From Dermanyssus gallinae (taxonomy: Eukaryota; Arthropoda; Arachnida; Mesostigmata; Dermanyssidae), in assembly GCA_003439945.1 (NCBI GenBank), contig QVRM01001369.1:67501-131500 (forward strand): a DNA stretch of 64,000 nucleotides, written 5' to 3'. Below the pieces are notes generated by a model. The model made no database searches. It saw only the letters and a program-made list of their open reading frames with translations, and was not told the origin of the DNA. The stretch's first letter is position 1; each line of letters opens with the position of its first letter. Below are positions 23,975 through 36,255 of this stretch, piece after piece. The translations under genes and the position numbers were made by a program.

Positions 23975-26139
23975 TTTCCCAATAGGTGTCCACGCAACAT
24001 CTCAAAGCGATGCTCCATTGAGCAATATCTGCTGGCAAAAGCCCGTTGCGCAAACCACTGCTCAGAAGCCACATACGAAGCCACGACGTGCCCACAATGG
24101 CCACACACAACACATACGGATGCAATCGCTACTTGAGGTAGACTACCAGTAAATCTTTTGAGTTGCCTTCGAATTAGAGTCTTGCTTTTTTAAGTAGATT
24201 TTTTGTATTATCTACAGAGGGAAAGGCATCTATGCGTTAAACGCACTCAAGCCGAACCTGCCGTACGTCGTGCGAGAATCTCCAATCCTCTCTGGTCATT
24301 CATCGGTAACCAAGATTGTCTTATATCTTTAATAACATTAATGGCAGTAGAAAAACTTATATATATATATACTGGCCAGCATACCCAATACAGCTGGCGA
24401 TCCGTTGTATTTCCAATGGCAATCTAAATTGGAAGAATTTTTCACGAGTCTTAAATATATAAAGTTATTTACCACAGAGCGTATGTAACCTAGGTCGGTG
24501 AAAACAACTCACGTGTTCGCGAAAACCAAACCGTATTTCTCCGATCTTTTGCATTTTTTAAAAGAGGAAGAAATCCCACACGCATGCCAAGTCATGTAAA
24601 TAAGCCGCGTGCTTCACTAGCGTGGCTTCAGATGTGGCGAAACAAGCCCATTTTCCAGCCCTGTGGGCTGATGCGTCGTCGTGGTGGAGGCACCATCGCT
24701 TTTGATATTATAGCTCTTGTGTAGTATATCAATCATCCGCTACTGTGCCACCAGTTTGAACACAATTTCACTCTCGGAGAAGAAAATGGCGATTACAACC
24801 TTACCAGCCGCCGAGATAGAGGCGCCCCAACGTGTAGCCATGGTATTTAGTTAAGGGTGGAAATGCATCCAAGTATCATCATTTGTGATGAGCCTTGGGA
24901 ATACAGAATACGGTATCCCGTTTAGTTTTATGAGAAATTCTCGTGCCGAAAAGCCCATCACATTTTTAAGAAGATTAAACGGAATGACCGTAATTTTTTT
25001 TTTTAATAGTGTATTTATTTCTAGACCATACTTCGTCTTCTATGAATTTGAAATCGCCATGAGGCATATTTTTAATATATCTGCACCAAGTGCATTTATA
25101 TACACTGAGGGTCAGACATGTGGAAATACCTAGGGTATCAGCAGCACAGCCGCTGAAGCCAGAAAGACCCTGAACAGCTTTTGGCTTCACGAAGTGGTCG
25201 TAACTTTTGCATGGAAAAACACGGCATTCATGGCAAAAGCCTCCTTATCAGTGCATCTGTTATGTTTGAGGTCTCATGTACCACAGTCTTCAAACATTTT
25301 TCTTATCCGTTGCTGTTCTTGTTCGTCGTCCAGGTTCAAGTGTCCTGTTTGTCTGCAACCGACATTTTTATTTAATGCAGAAAAAAACCGGATTACGTGC
25401 AAATCGTAGTTCACGTTTATGCAAACTAGACATAAAATGATTATACCTTTTTAAAAGCGCCCCTGTTTTATGTAGCGCGAGCATTAATATATTAGTAGTG
25501 GTATTAGTATATATATTCTTTTAAGTTTTGATACACTCGTGCGGTACGCATACACCCAGGTTTCTAATTAGTAAGTAAATAAAACTACGGAGCGTCTTGT
25601 ATACGTTCACCGTTAGGCCCGATCAAAGGGGGAAGCCAAGTAATGCCTTATGTACAGTATTTGTGCACTGTCCCGTTTCTTCCACAAGTATACCAAACAT
25701 GTCACATCAAAGCAATTGCTTGTTAGCCTTAGTCATAAATAGAACCAACCATCAATAAAACCAATGAACACATTATGAAAGCATGAGCCACCAAACTTAT
25801 ATGTTCACTTGCAAAGATGTAATTATCTAGTAAAGTAAATAAATCTTATTGGTGAACTCTATTATGTGTATAAGTATACGTGCGTTTATACAGTTAGTGC
25901 CAAAATTTACCATAACAAAATTTGTCCTAAACAGTATAGATGAAGAGTCGCTCGCACTATCCCTGGCGACGAATTAAAAAAAAAGTAATTAAACATCACA
26001 TTTGGCCATATTAAATAGAACTAGACCATTCACTATTTGAAAGATAACTATATCAGCTTTGCTTGGTTAAAACAACCGGTCCAGCAGAGCAATAAATAAA
26101 AATTATAGAAAAGGATTGTGTACTCGTGCATATGATTGA

Positions 26140-27418
<1,279 letters not shown>

Positions 27419-27756
27419 ATGAGGCAGGCGATGGCGATCGTGGCAGCGATGGTAGAACCAGCAGCAGCTGCCACCGCGGCCGCCATGGCCGAGAAAAGTG
27501 TCGTCACCGAGCGAACGGCTCGAACAGGCCAAGCCTCCCGTCCAGAACGACAAAGAGTCCTGCGCCGCGAACGACCAGCGCCTACGGCTTGCCAACGCCG
27601 AGAATCGTGTTCCAGTTCTTAGAAGAGCCGACGGACGACGTCTTCGACACGACAGTACACGATATAGGAGAGACGCGACTTTTTCGGAAGGCAAACAAAC
27701 CGTTTGCCAACCCGACCGACGATCGCTACAACAACAACAACACTGGGTCAGCGTAA
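27419..27756 (+). CDS. Candidate host coding segment split over three frames
   Basis: Frame 1 part: ATG at 27419 in a good context (A at -3), MRQAMAIVAAMVEPAAAATA, alanine-rich, to about 27490. Frame 2 part: from an AAAA run near 27494, codons become strongly GC3-rich (SERLEQAKPPVQNDKESCAA, then NDQRLRLANAENR) to about 27605. Frame 3 part: VFQFLEEPTDDVFDTTVHD, then RKANKPFANPTDDRYNNNN, ending at TAA 27754-27756. Each part has coding-like composition only in its own frame, as expected for a real coding sequence with two single-base indels (natural or from sequencing). No family is recognised. All frames here are open for long stretches, so chance remains possible. Confidence 0.25.
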
Positions 27757-27982
27757 AGAAAGAGTGCGTCGATTTTGGACAACTGGCCAACAGCCGTCCA
27801 TGCTTGTAACGCAACGATAGCCAATGACGAGGTCACGACGCGGACGTCAGTCATGGCAGAGACGCCTCGAGTGGACATCTTTGCAGATCTTGGCCGACCA
27901 AACCTACCACGAGTTACGAAAGCAACGCTGACACACTAATCGACAACTCCCGATACCTCGAGCATATGCGACCGCTCACCAA

Positions 27983-27985
<3 letters not shown>

Positions 27986-28015
<30 letters not shown>
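27986..28015. repeat. (TA)n microsatellite
   Basis: 30-bp TA tract; a second 17-bp TA tract lies at 28091-28107. Confidence 0.95.
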
Positions 28016-28017
<2 letters not shown>

Positions 28018-28329
28018 CGCACATTCGCAGAGACCCAAATGTCATGTTCCGACCGTGATTGATTACATTGAATAAGTGAAGTAACTGCTGTATATATATA
28101 TATATATGTGTGCACATAAATATGAAAAAAACATATACATGTATATTGTCTACGTTATATACGTAGGGACCTAAGAAGTGTTTGCGTTGTCCCGCGCAGT
28201 CAGTTAAGTGGTACCACAGTCGTACAGAAAATTGGGCTACGTACAGTTATTTCGTACAACCTCTAGCGAGCATGAAATGCATTAGAGTGTTTCTAAGAGC
28301 TTTGATCGACCAATGAGAGCGAAGCCTCA

Positions 28330-30497
28330 CCCACCGGGGGAGTATGTATACACCATATAAGAAGTCTAACTGGACATTTTGATCCGTACGACAATCCCGT
28401 AAAATACGCCCAATAATAGTAACTGGTGAGGAAAATGTGGTCCATTTGATGGCTGCGATTGACAAAAACTCAGACATAACATTTATCAGATGCACGTTGT
28501 GATCGAGGAATTTATTTCTAAACGCACCGGCAAGTCTAAAAATGACACTAGGCTTCGTGAGTATATATCTAGTCTTGAATCACTTATTGAAAAATACCCG
28601 AGTCCGCGGTATGCGACCAAACTGCGTAAGGCAAGCAGAAGACTTTGGGTATTGGAAGAATCCAATCTCGATTTTAAAGACTCTAAGTCGTTTTTTAGGT
28701 ATGCCAATAAGCGCTTAAAGGGAAAAGAGAATATAACGGCACTTAAAACAGGCAATGCGGTTATCACTGATGATATTTCCAAAGCGGATGTTTTTAAAAC
28801 TTTCTTTTTTTCTGTTTACGTGGCCCAAGCAGGTTCAACGAAAGCATTTACTTTCCCCCCGCCAACGTCATCAAGGTGTCCCTATTTATTTGTGTCGGAA
28901 CATAATATGTTAAAGAAATTTAATCAACTCCCATCTAAATGTAGCCTTACCCCAGACTGCATCCCTCCATTATTTTATAAAAAAGTGGCACATGTTATAA
29001 CTGAGCCGCTCTCATTAATTTATGCTAGGTCCTATGAAGATGGTGTTGTGCCTGATTTTTTCCGACAATCCGTAATTACGCCTGTACATAAAAAGGGATC
29101 CAAGTCGAATGTTGATAACAATAGACTTGTGGCACAATCATCAATAGCGTGTATATTATTTGAAAAATTACTTGTGGATCATATATTTCACTTCATGCAG
29201 TCTGAGGGAGTGCTTGACGAGCAGCAACATGGCTTTACTAAGGGCAAATCCACAGCAACACAACTAGTTGAAATGGTTCAAGATTGGGCCATTTATATTA
29301 ACAAAAAGAAAGCATTTGATTGTGTTTATTTTGATTTTTCTAAAGCATTTGACAGAGTAAACCATTTAAAACTTTTTCAAAAACTAATTGACTTAAATAT
29401 AGACAAGCACACTGTTTTATGGATATCAAGTTATCTAATCGAAGGTTTTGTGCGTGGGTCAACAAGAGTTTTAGTCGGTATGGGGTGGGTCCTTCGGGCG
29501 TGCCTCAGGGATCATGTCTAGGCCCACTTTTATTCTGTATATTCATCTTAGATCTTAAAAACGTTATACCCGAAACACTAAAGCACAAACTCTACGCAGA
29601 TGATCTTAAACTTTATGGACCATCTGGCACAAAAGCCGAGAAAGAGATATTACAGAGAACAATTGACTCCATCTCCGATTGGTGTGCCAAAAATGATATG
29701 ATAATTTTGGTCCCTAAATGCGCCGTTGTGTGTCTGAAAGAGAACCACGTTTACACACTTGATGGACAAGAGATACCCAGAGTAAACAGCATTCGCGATC
29801 TTGGGGTAACGGTAACACCAGAGCTAGATTTTAACACTCACATCACGCAAACTCTTCAATCTGCTAGTCTTATATGTAATATGATATTACGTTGCTTTAT
29901 TATCAAATGTCCAATGTTCTATATCCGCCTTTATAATAGCCTTGTAGTTCCCAAATTCATCTACAGCTGTGAAGTCTGGCGACCGTATTTGAAGAAACAT
30001 ATTGATGCAATTGAAAAAGTTCAGTCTAAATTCCTTCGACGTGTTGCATTGGGATGTAAGGTAGAGCGTAGCAGTCTGGACTTAGTACCTACATATATCA
30101 GAACTACACTCGAGAGCAGATTTCAAAATGTACGCACGAATCTCTCAGTCGAATAGACTTCCCATCTTTTTTAATATTCGCGACAACAATCTGCGCAGTA
30201 CTCAAACCATATCGTCGAAAATAGTTGCACGATCTGACCGAATCAACAATATGTTTTCGTGGCGCATGGCCAGAATGTTGAGAACCATGAACTAGTGATA
30301 TATTATTATATACTGTACAATTACATATATTTTGCAAAGGTACTATTTCGACCTATTATATGGTAAATTGTTCTTTATGCCTCTTACATTGTGCATTGTA
30401 TATATTGAATACAGGATTTTCCTAAATAATTATGTATATAATTATCTACCCTTTGAAAGCAATAAAGGAGCACTTGAATTGAATTGAAAAAAAAAAT
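28330..30497 (+). mobile_element. 5'-truncated LINE retrotransposon
   Basis: Non-LTR retrotransposon of CR1/Jockey-like type. The right end has AATAAA at 30461-30466, two to three TTGAA units and a 10-bp poly-A, typical of a reverse-transcribed 3' end. The left part begins in the linker between endonuclease and reverse transcriptase: a frame from about 28345 reads TPYKKSNWTF, stop, then EENVVHLMAAIDKNSDI. The endonuclease and ORF1 are missing, so the copy arose by 5' truncation or was later broken. No target-site duplication could be defined. Confidence 0.93.
28490..30156 (+). pseudogene. LINE reverse transcriptase (frameshifted)
   Basis: Copies the element RNA into DNA at a nicked target. 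The first frame (28490-29521, 343 codons) carries the fingers: TPDCIPPLFYKKV, VITPVHKKGSKS, EQQHGFTKGKSTATQL and motif A as FDFSKAFDRVNH. At about 29440 the frame breaks (a 1- or 2-base change in ISSYL..NRRF). The second frame (29419-30156) continues GVPQGSCLGPLLF, then the catalytic YADD box at 29593-29604, the thumb and the VQSKFLRRVALG tail, ending at TAG. Motif A aspartate and YADD are intact, so only the frameshift and missing 5' part disable it. There is an upstream in-frame stop at 28460. Clade placement (CR1/Jockey group) is inference. Confidence 0.93.
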
Positions 30498-30979
30498 AAC
30501 AGATGCATTGCTAGATGAGACTGGGCTTATTGCTGTATCCCTCAAAAATCTGTTTCATAATAAACTCGCACTCACAAAACAATCTACTCGATGAATGCCT
30601 CGTGATTTGTTACAAGACGAAAAACAGACGCATTTCAAGACTCGTCTCAGGTGATATCACATGGGCACATTTTATGATCCTATACTCAAGTCGCAGAGCT
30701 CGCAGTGGTCAGGTGGTGGAGCGCCTCTTTTTCGTCAGGAGTGAAATTGTCGTAATGGTCGAACTAGAAGAAGACGATAGAGTCCCGTGCGATTGGTACC
30801 GTATAGAATTCCTATCAACAGTTTTCTCTGGAGCTGAAAGCTGAAAAAGAAAGTAGGCTGAAATCAAGTTGATAAAGTACGTAACCTATTTATTTAACTT
30901 GGTATATAGGTATGTATATGGTATATAAACTTGAAATGCGCACGTTCTTCCTATAAATTAAAAACTTATTTTGGAGATG
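30498..30979. other. No recognisable gene
   Basis: Sequence flanking the LINE 3' end; no repeats or frames of note. Confidence 0.5.
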
Positions 30980-31293
30980 TGCTTCGACGGATGAATTTGC
31001 CGCCTAAAGAAACGTGCATAAATTGGTGTAAATTACGTCGAAAGTGCTAATGCACAAATTCTACTTTTATATTATTATTATTATTATTATTATTATTAAA
31101 AGCATCTGCATTATACTATAGCATTTTTATATAATGCAAGCATTTGCATTCTATCATAGTGATTGCAAAAACTCAGTTAGGTCCCCATGTATACGTTCTC
31201 CTACTAAAAGTACGTTGTGTCAATACGCTAAGCATAAGCCGCGTTGTTGCGTACAGGTGAACGTAGAAAATGCATATACAAATGCCGTCGTTG
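30980..31293. repeat. Interspersed repeat, copy A
   Basis: Near-identical in two blocks to 32791-32870 and 34164-34351. Starts TGCTTCGACGG and ends ATGCCGTCGTT. Copy A carries an ATT expansion (31071-31098) plus a short internal duplication that copy B lacks; copy B carries a mariner in the corresponding region. The parent element type is unknown. Confidence 0.9.
31071..31098. repeat. ATT trinucleotide repeat
   Basis: About nine ATT units inside repeat copy A and absent from copy B. Confidence 0.95.
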
Positions 31294-31686
31294 CCGACGA
31301 CCACAGATCTGGTTGGTCCGTGTCCGGAACGCCGCATTATAATGTAGGGTATTCTGCCCACAACTAGCCTGTCGGCTTAGTCGAGTGAGAACGATAACGA
31401 ACGTACGGTGGCGAAGAGACACACAGTGACCGGGAAGCTGTGCTGGTCGGCCTAGCAGGGTCGGTGACTTGGTTACTTTGTCAATCTAAAGGTACACGCA
31501 TCTATTCACGCTGGCACCGCAGTCACTTGAGTTGGGAGCGCGCGTAGAGCAACAGAGGAGCAACGTGGTTGGGTAGAAGGAATTGCAGGGGAACAACGCA
31601 ATCTTCTCCTATTACCTTTCAATTCGCTTCGACTTCTTTGATTGGAGCGAGCGGTGTACATTTGGACTTTTAGCTGATTTGCAGCA
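31294..31686. other. No recognisable gene
   Basis: Unique-looking sequence between repeat copy A and the fold-back element. Confidence 0.5.

Positions 31687-31713
<27 letters not shown>
31687..31713. repeat. (TA)n microsatellite
   Basis: 27-bp TA tract directly abutting the left end of fold-back copy 1, consistent with insertion into TA. Confidence 0.95.
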
Positions 31714-31717
<4 letters not shown>

Positions 31718-32782
31718 GTTGCAGGAATATTTGAAGAGCGATATACAGAATTGTAGAGCTCGTTAAAGCAAATGTTTTTTCCAATGGAACATGGTCTCTG
31801 AGATGCCTTGTTTCGGAGTGAGAGTGAAAATACTACAATTTGTGACACTGGTGTTTTTGCCCGACATAGGAGGACAAAATGTGCTGCTGCGAGACAACCA
31901 GTCTTCCTATACAGAAACTAAGCACACCTTCGTATTCGTAATAAAATTCTGCTTCATCCGAAGAATATGCAAGGCCGGTCAGAAGACGCGACATAGTCGC
32001 TTAAAAGAGAATTCGCCAAAACTGAAGTTTTTTATTAGCGTTTACGCCAAATACTTTAGAATCATAACCCTACAACCACTCACAGCGCTCAAAACGGACA
32101 TATTCAGCCAATGCACAATTCATGGCGATCATTTTGGTACCGAACATATGTCAATGCGAGCTGTGGTTGCGAAGTAATTACGATTTTTCGGAGGGCATGT
32201 CCAGGTTAAATGCATGAAAAATGACTGTGTGGCGACGTTCACTACCGTCGACGTGTCGCGCGACAGCCGCAGCGCGTCATTTTTCATGCATTTAACCTGG
32301 ACATGCCCTCCGAAAAATCGTAATTACTTCGCAACCACAGCTCGCATTGACAAATGTTTGGTACCAAAATGATCGCCATGAATTGTGCATTGGCTGAATA
32401 TGTCCGTTTTGAGCGCTGTGAGTGGTTGTAGGGTTATGATTCTAAAGTGTTTGGCGTGAACGCTAATAAAAAAAACTTCAGTTTTGGCGAATTCTCTTCT
32501 AAGCGACCATGTCGCGTCTTCTGGCCGGCCTTCAGATGAAGCAGAATTTTATCACGAATACGAAGGTGTGCTTAGTTTCTGTATAGGAAGACTGGTTGTC
32601 TCGCAGCAGCACATTTTTGTCCTCCTATGTCGGGCAAAAACACCAGTGTCACAAATTGTAGAAATTTCACTCTCACTCCGAAACAAGGCTTCTCAGAGAC
32701 CATGTTCCATTGGAAAAAACATTTGCTTTAACGAGCTCTACAATTCTGTATATAGCTCTTCAAATATTCCTGCAACACCCTG
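31714..32782. mobile_element. Fold-back (long inverted repeat) element, copy 1
   Basis: Nearly perfect 1.07-kb palindrome. Left arm 31714-32225, loop 32226-32275, right arm 32276-32782. The arms match almost base for base, with scattered single differences and small indels. Ends read (CA)GGGTGTTGCAGGAATA, next to TA on both sides; the left CA has been lost. The 50-nt loop is CpG-rich and has the perfect palindrome TGTCGCGCGACA at 32254-32265. The arms have no convincing coding frame: open frames recur in both arms because the arms are the same sequence. A second copy is at 43658-44731 and a fossil at 53.1 kb. TA flanks suggest a Tc1/mariner-type integrase, but the mobilising enzyme is unknown. 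Confidence 0.95.
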
Positions 32783-32790
32783 TATATATA

Positions 32791-32870
32791 TGCTGCGACG
32801 GATGGATTTGCCGCCTAAAGAAACGTGCATAAATTGGTGTAAAGTACGTCGAAAGTGCTAATGCACAAAT
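32791..32870. repeat. Interspersed repeat, copy B left part
   Basis: Matches 30980-31062. Begins 8 bp after the right end of fold-back copy 1 and is cut by the mariner inserted at the TA dinucleotide 32871-32872. Confidence 0.92.
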
Positions 32871-32872
32871 TA

Positions 32873-34161
32873 CAGGTAGTTCAATAAGTTCTTAGAATGA
32901 GCTTTTTAGAATTCGAATTTTGGCACGCTTTCACCGCTAATAGAAACTGCAACTTTTCGACTGCTAGCACTCAATATATTATGGTGATTGGCCGTTGCGA
33001 TTTCGTTTGATAGCTTTTCCCGTGCAACGTATCGGCGTGATTTTTAAAAATGGAGAAAAAAGGGTTTCGAGTGGTTATCAAGCATTTTTATTTCAAAGGT
33101 TGGAATGCGACCCAAGTAAAAATTGAGTTAGACGAGACGTACAGTGACTCTGCGCCATGTTTTGCCACTGTTTTCAACTGGATTAATGTGTTAAAAAGAG
33201 GTCGCAGGAGCACCGAGGATGAACTACGTCCAGGAGGCCAAAAAACGGCAACTGATGAGGAAAACGTAGAGAAAGTGCGAAAAATTCTTGGCACAGATAA
33301 GCGAATGAACATTATGGAAATAGCGGAGGCATTAGGGATTAGTTTAGGCAGTGTGCATTTTATCCTACACGAAAACTTGAAGATGAAAGAGCTTAGAGCA
33401 AAATGGCTGCCGCATTTGCTCAACCAAGGCCAAAAAGACGCGCCTGTTTTGGCTTTACAGCAAAATTTGGCCAAGATGTCGAACAATCTGTCGGATTTTT
33501 GGTGCAGATTCATGACCGTCGATGAAAGCCGGGTTCATCACTACACTCCCGAGACCCAAGAAGCATCTTGCCAATGGTGTGCACCTGATGAAGGACCTCC
33601 GAAGAGGGTGCGGACAACGGCATTGACCAGAAAGGTGATGGCTACAGTTTTTTAAGACCAACGTGGAATAATGCTGGTCGACTACCTTGAGAGCTGTAAA
33701 ACGATCACAGGAGAATATTATGCAAGACTGTTGGACTGCCGTTAGCAAGAACTCATCGTGAAACGGCCCGCTTTGCAGAAGAAGGTTGTCCCGTTTCACC
33801 AGGGCAATGCTCCTGCACACAAGTCCCGGCATGCATCGGCAAAACTGGCCCAACTGAGGTTCGAACTTATTGAACAACCCTCCTATTCTCCAGACCTGGC
33901 CCCCTCTGATTATTTCCTCTTCGGACATTTGAAGAATAGTCTCGGTGGAAAGCGTTTTCCAGCAATGAAGAGGTTAAGGCTGCTGTCAATGCCTATTTTA
34001 AGTCTAACGACGCGGAATTCTACTCAAGAGGTATGAAAGCTCTGAAATCTCGGTGGGAAAAGTGTATTGAGCTTCTCGGGGAGTATATCGAATTAGAAAA
34101 ATTGAAAAACATGATTTGGAAAATTCTCGGTTTTCATTCTAAGAACTTATTGAACTACCTG
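32873..34161 (+). mobile_element. Full-length mariner transposon (inactive)
   Basis: 1289 bp, the usual mariner size. The terminal inverted repeats are perfect for 28 bp, starting CAGGTAGTTCAATAAG, and are flanked by TA on both sides (32871-32872 and 34162-34163). It sits inside repeat copy B, whose two halves resume precisely on either side. It differs in terminal repeat and protein from the other mariners in the window. The transposase is broken by stops, a frameshift and an active-site change, so this is a once-complete insertion that has since decayed. Confidence 0.96.
33050..34115 (+). pseudogene. Mariner transposase, multiply inactivated
   Basis: Begins MEKKGFRVVIKHFYFKGWNA at an ATG 177 bp inside the element. 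It contains the bipartite DNA-binding region (GWNATQVKIELDE, RPGG linker, MEIAEALGISLGSVHFIL) and the first catalytic aspartate in VDESRVHHYTPETQ. Lesions: TAA at 33653-33655 where the family has tryptophan (VFWD), TAG at 33743-33745, the second catalytic aspartate changed to glycine (HQGNAPAH, codon 33803-33805), and a frameshift near 33950. The third aspartate survives in SPDLAPSDYFLF, and the spacing between second and third positions is 34 residues, as in DD34D mariners. The tail resumes as VKAAVNAYFKSNDAEFYSRG and ends ELLGEYIELEK. Confidence 0.96.
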
Positions 34162-34163
34162 TA

Positions 34164-34351
34164 TATTTATACTATAGCATTTTTATATTTTGTAAGCATC
34201 TGCATTCTATCATAGAAATTGCAAACACTTAGTTAGGTCCCCATGTATACATTCTCCTACTAAAAGTAAGTTGTGTCAATACGCTAAGCATAGGCCGTGT
34301 TGTTGCGTACAGAGTGAACGTAGAAAATGCGTATACAAATGCCGTCGTTTC
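34164..34351. repeat. Interspersed repeat, copy B right part
   Basis: Matches 31110-31293. Together with 32791-32870 it reconstitutes the repeat once the mariner is removed. Confidence 0.92.
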
Positions 34352-35114
34352 TAAAGGTTCTTGTGGATTTTTACCTTAGGTATTGTGCATACACCCCTTT
34401 TAGAGAGCTGTAACTAGCCCTTGCACTCACAAATCTTGAAAGTGTTTTGGAGTAATGACTACTGAGTTACAAAAGACAAGTACATAGCATGTTTAACTGT
34501 TACGTGCCGTGACTGTCGATACGGTTGCATTCCAGACAGCACTGTTCCTTCACTGAATACGCAAAAGCGCACCGTTTATAGTGGGACACGATGAAGTGGG
34601 AGGCTTCTGCTTTGAAAGCAAGTCTATTAAAATATTTGATATTGCTTGATTTAAACATTTACATTCACATATATTGTTTATTTCATGCAATAACTTTGCA
34701 TTTCAAGATAGTACATAATTACAATAGAGTCGTCATTATATACAATTTAAACACTTCAGCGACCGTCCCACCGGGCGAAGAAGTGTAAAGACCGCCAATG
34801 CGTCGGGCCGCTCGCTGCGTGGTATTTAGCGCATATCTGCGAGCAGAGCCGGCAACGACCTTGGAACATGGTGTAATCCTTGGGTTGAAATTGATTTAAA
34901 TATTTATACTGGGAGAACTCTGTAGGGTTTTGTAGGTTAAGCTGTGTAAACTCTGTATTAAAACCTTGCACTGTAATGAACAAAATTACGCTACGACTTC
35001 AAACGTGCGATCTAATAATGGCCCACAAATGTGTGGCATGTGCTATTTATAATACTATTTCAAACAAACGTCCAATATATTTTAAATAAAACACATTCTT
35101 ATTTTGAGGATATC
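34352..35114. other. No recognisable gene
   Basis: AT-rich, with no frame resembling a known family. Confidence 0.5.
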
Positions 35115-35310
35115 TAATTTTTTCCCGTAAGGCTAATGCCCGTGTGCGATTTTTCATGTCATGGCTAATTCTTTAATTCACTTCGGCATTAACCTTGCCT
35201 AAATTGGAAACCATGCAAGCCAATTTAAGGGTGGCCGGTCTGGTTCTCGAACCCAGTCCTCCCGAATGCAAGGCGAAAACTTTGATACTAAGCCATCTTG
35301 CTCGGTTAAA
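35115..35310 (-). mobile_element. tRNA-derived SINE-like sequence
   Basis: On the minus strand a tRNA-like head carries an A-box-like GATGGCTTAGTA (35286-35297) and a B-box GGGTTCGAGAACC (35242-35254), the internal RNA polymerase III promoter elements, about 32 bp apart. It is followed by an unrelated body toward 35115. The head does not fold as a convincing functional tRNA. No poly-A or target duplication was resolved. Confidence 0.5.
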
Positions 35311-35426
35311 AATTTAAGTTAAGACTAATTAAGAATAATATTGATTATTCTGATAACTTCTACATATATTTATAAATGCTAATTTTTATGTTAGTGTGGT
35401 ACTGCTATTTGAAATCACAAAACATC

Positions 35427-35429
<3 letters not shown>

Positions 35430-35459
<30 letters not shown>
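35430..35459. repeat. (TA)n microsatellite
   Basis: 30-bp TA tract. Confidence 0.97.
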
Positions 35460-35460
<1 letters not shown>

Positions 35461-35943
35461 AAGGTTCATGTTTATGAAGTGCTTAGGTTTAACGTTCAAA
35501 ATGTCCAAGTTAAGTGCAAACATAAAGTTTTGATTTTATCTTGCTCAATCAAATGTATAACTCGCGGCACTTTTAAATAACCGTAAATGTTTACAGTAAT
35601 GGTAAATGTTTAAGACGTTACGAGAACTGCTCAAGGAGCAAGCCGTGTTCTGATACGCGTTCTACAGCCGCGTGCGTGGCCGTAATGCTGTGCTGTTTGG
35701 AAAGGCAACGAAATGTATAATTTCATTCAGTATTGTCTGGTGCAAAAGCCTGCTAAACTTTCAGAAACGCATTTTCTTAATCTACTGTGATTTATTATTG
35801 TATCGATTACATAGAGTTTAGTACATTTCGGCTACGGCAGAGAGGCGAGTTTCTTGCCCGTGGGCAATGAGACAATTATTGACCCAGCGTTTCCGCCTTG
35901 AATTTCAGCCGATACCTTCTATAGCAAAAACTGCCATGTCCTC
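35460..35943. other. No recognisable gene
   Basis: AT-rich flank of the LINE tail; it may hold the decayed extreme 3' end of that LINE, which could not be confirmed. Confidence 0.4.
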
Positions 35944-36255
35944 TTACCGTTGGTTGCCGCCGTGACTCTGATTCCCAGCTCCGCCAGAAAACTCCTTGTG
36001 GATTGGACTCAATGTTTCAAACGCGACTGGTTGGACGATAAAGTTTAACTCAAGCTCACAATATTTAGACAGCTTGCGGTCTTCAGCAAGGCGCGAGGTT
36101 GCTCCGACTGCCCGGCCTGTATGACGAACATACGATGCGGCCAGCGTGCAAGGCAAGGTGACGTCGTACACGAAGCAGCGGCCTTCACTCCATGGAACTA
36201 GATTCAGGTCATCCTGACGCAGTTCGCTGTTCGCTGACAGACTGACCGGCTCCTT
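35944..36255 (-). pseudogene. LINE polyprotein C-terminal fragment
   Basis: Minus-strand frame reads QDDLNLVPWSEGRCFVYDVT, then LPCTLAASYV, RAVGATSRLAEDRKLSKY and FIVQPVAFETLSP. This matches the LINE tail pattern (DGLTLVPW, WDVTVxDTLAxSY, AGxAAxxAxxxKxxKY, FxPVAxETLG) in order and spacing. The frame ends at 35944 and upstream reverse transcriptase is absent, so it is a 5'-truncated remnant. It overlaps the same protein region as the fragment at 4.5 kb and extends beyond it. A degraded mariner lies 560 bp upstream on the same strand. Confidence 0.85.

Noticed and set aside
21220..25190. Weak resemblance between 21.22-21.44 kb and 24.98-25.19 kb (shared ATCGCC...GCATA...TTTAAT pattern)
   Set aside because: Similarity is short and does not extend convincingly; the minus-strand peptides do not align over a useful length.
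31714..32782. Palindrome as an assembly artefact
   Set aside because: The loop is a defined 50-nt sequence shared with an independent copy, the arms differ at scattered sites, and both copies have TA-flanked ends, which an inverted misassembly would not produce.
32484..32861. 125-codon frame in fold-back copy 1
   Set aside because: Same kind of frame recurs in both arms because the arms are inverse copies; it crosses the element end and is not conserved in copy 2.
33088..33513. 141-codon frame antisense to the mariner transposase
   Set aside because: Shadow of the transposase on the other strand.
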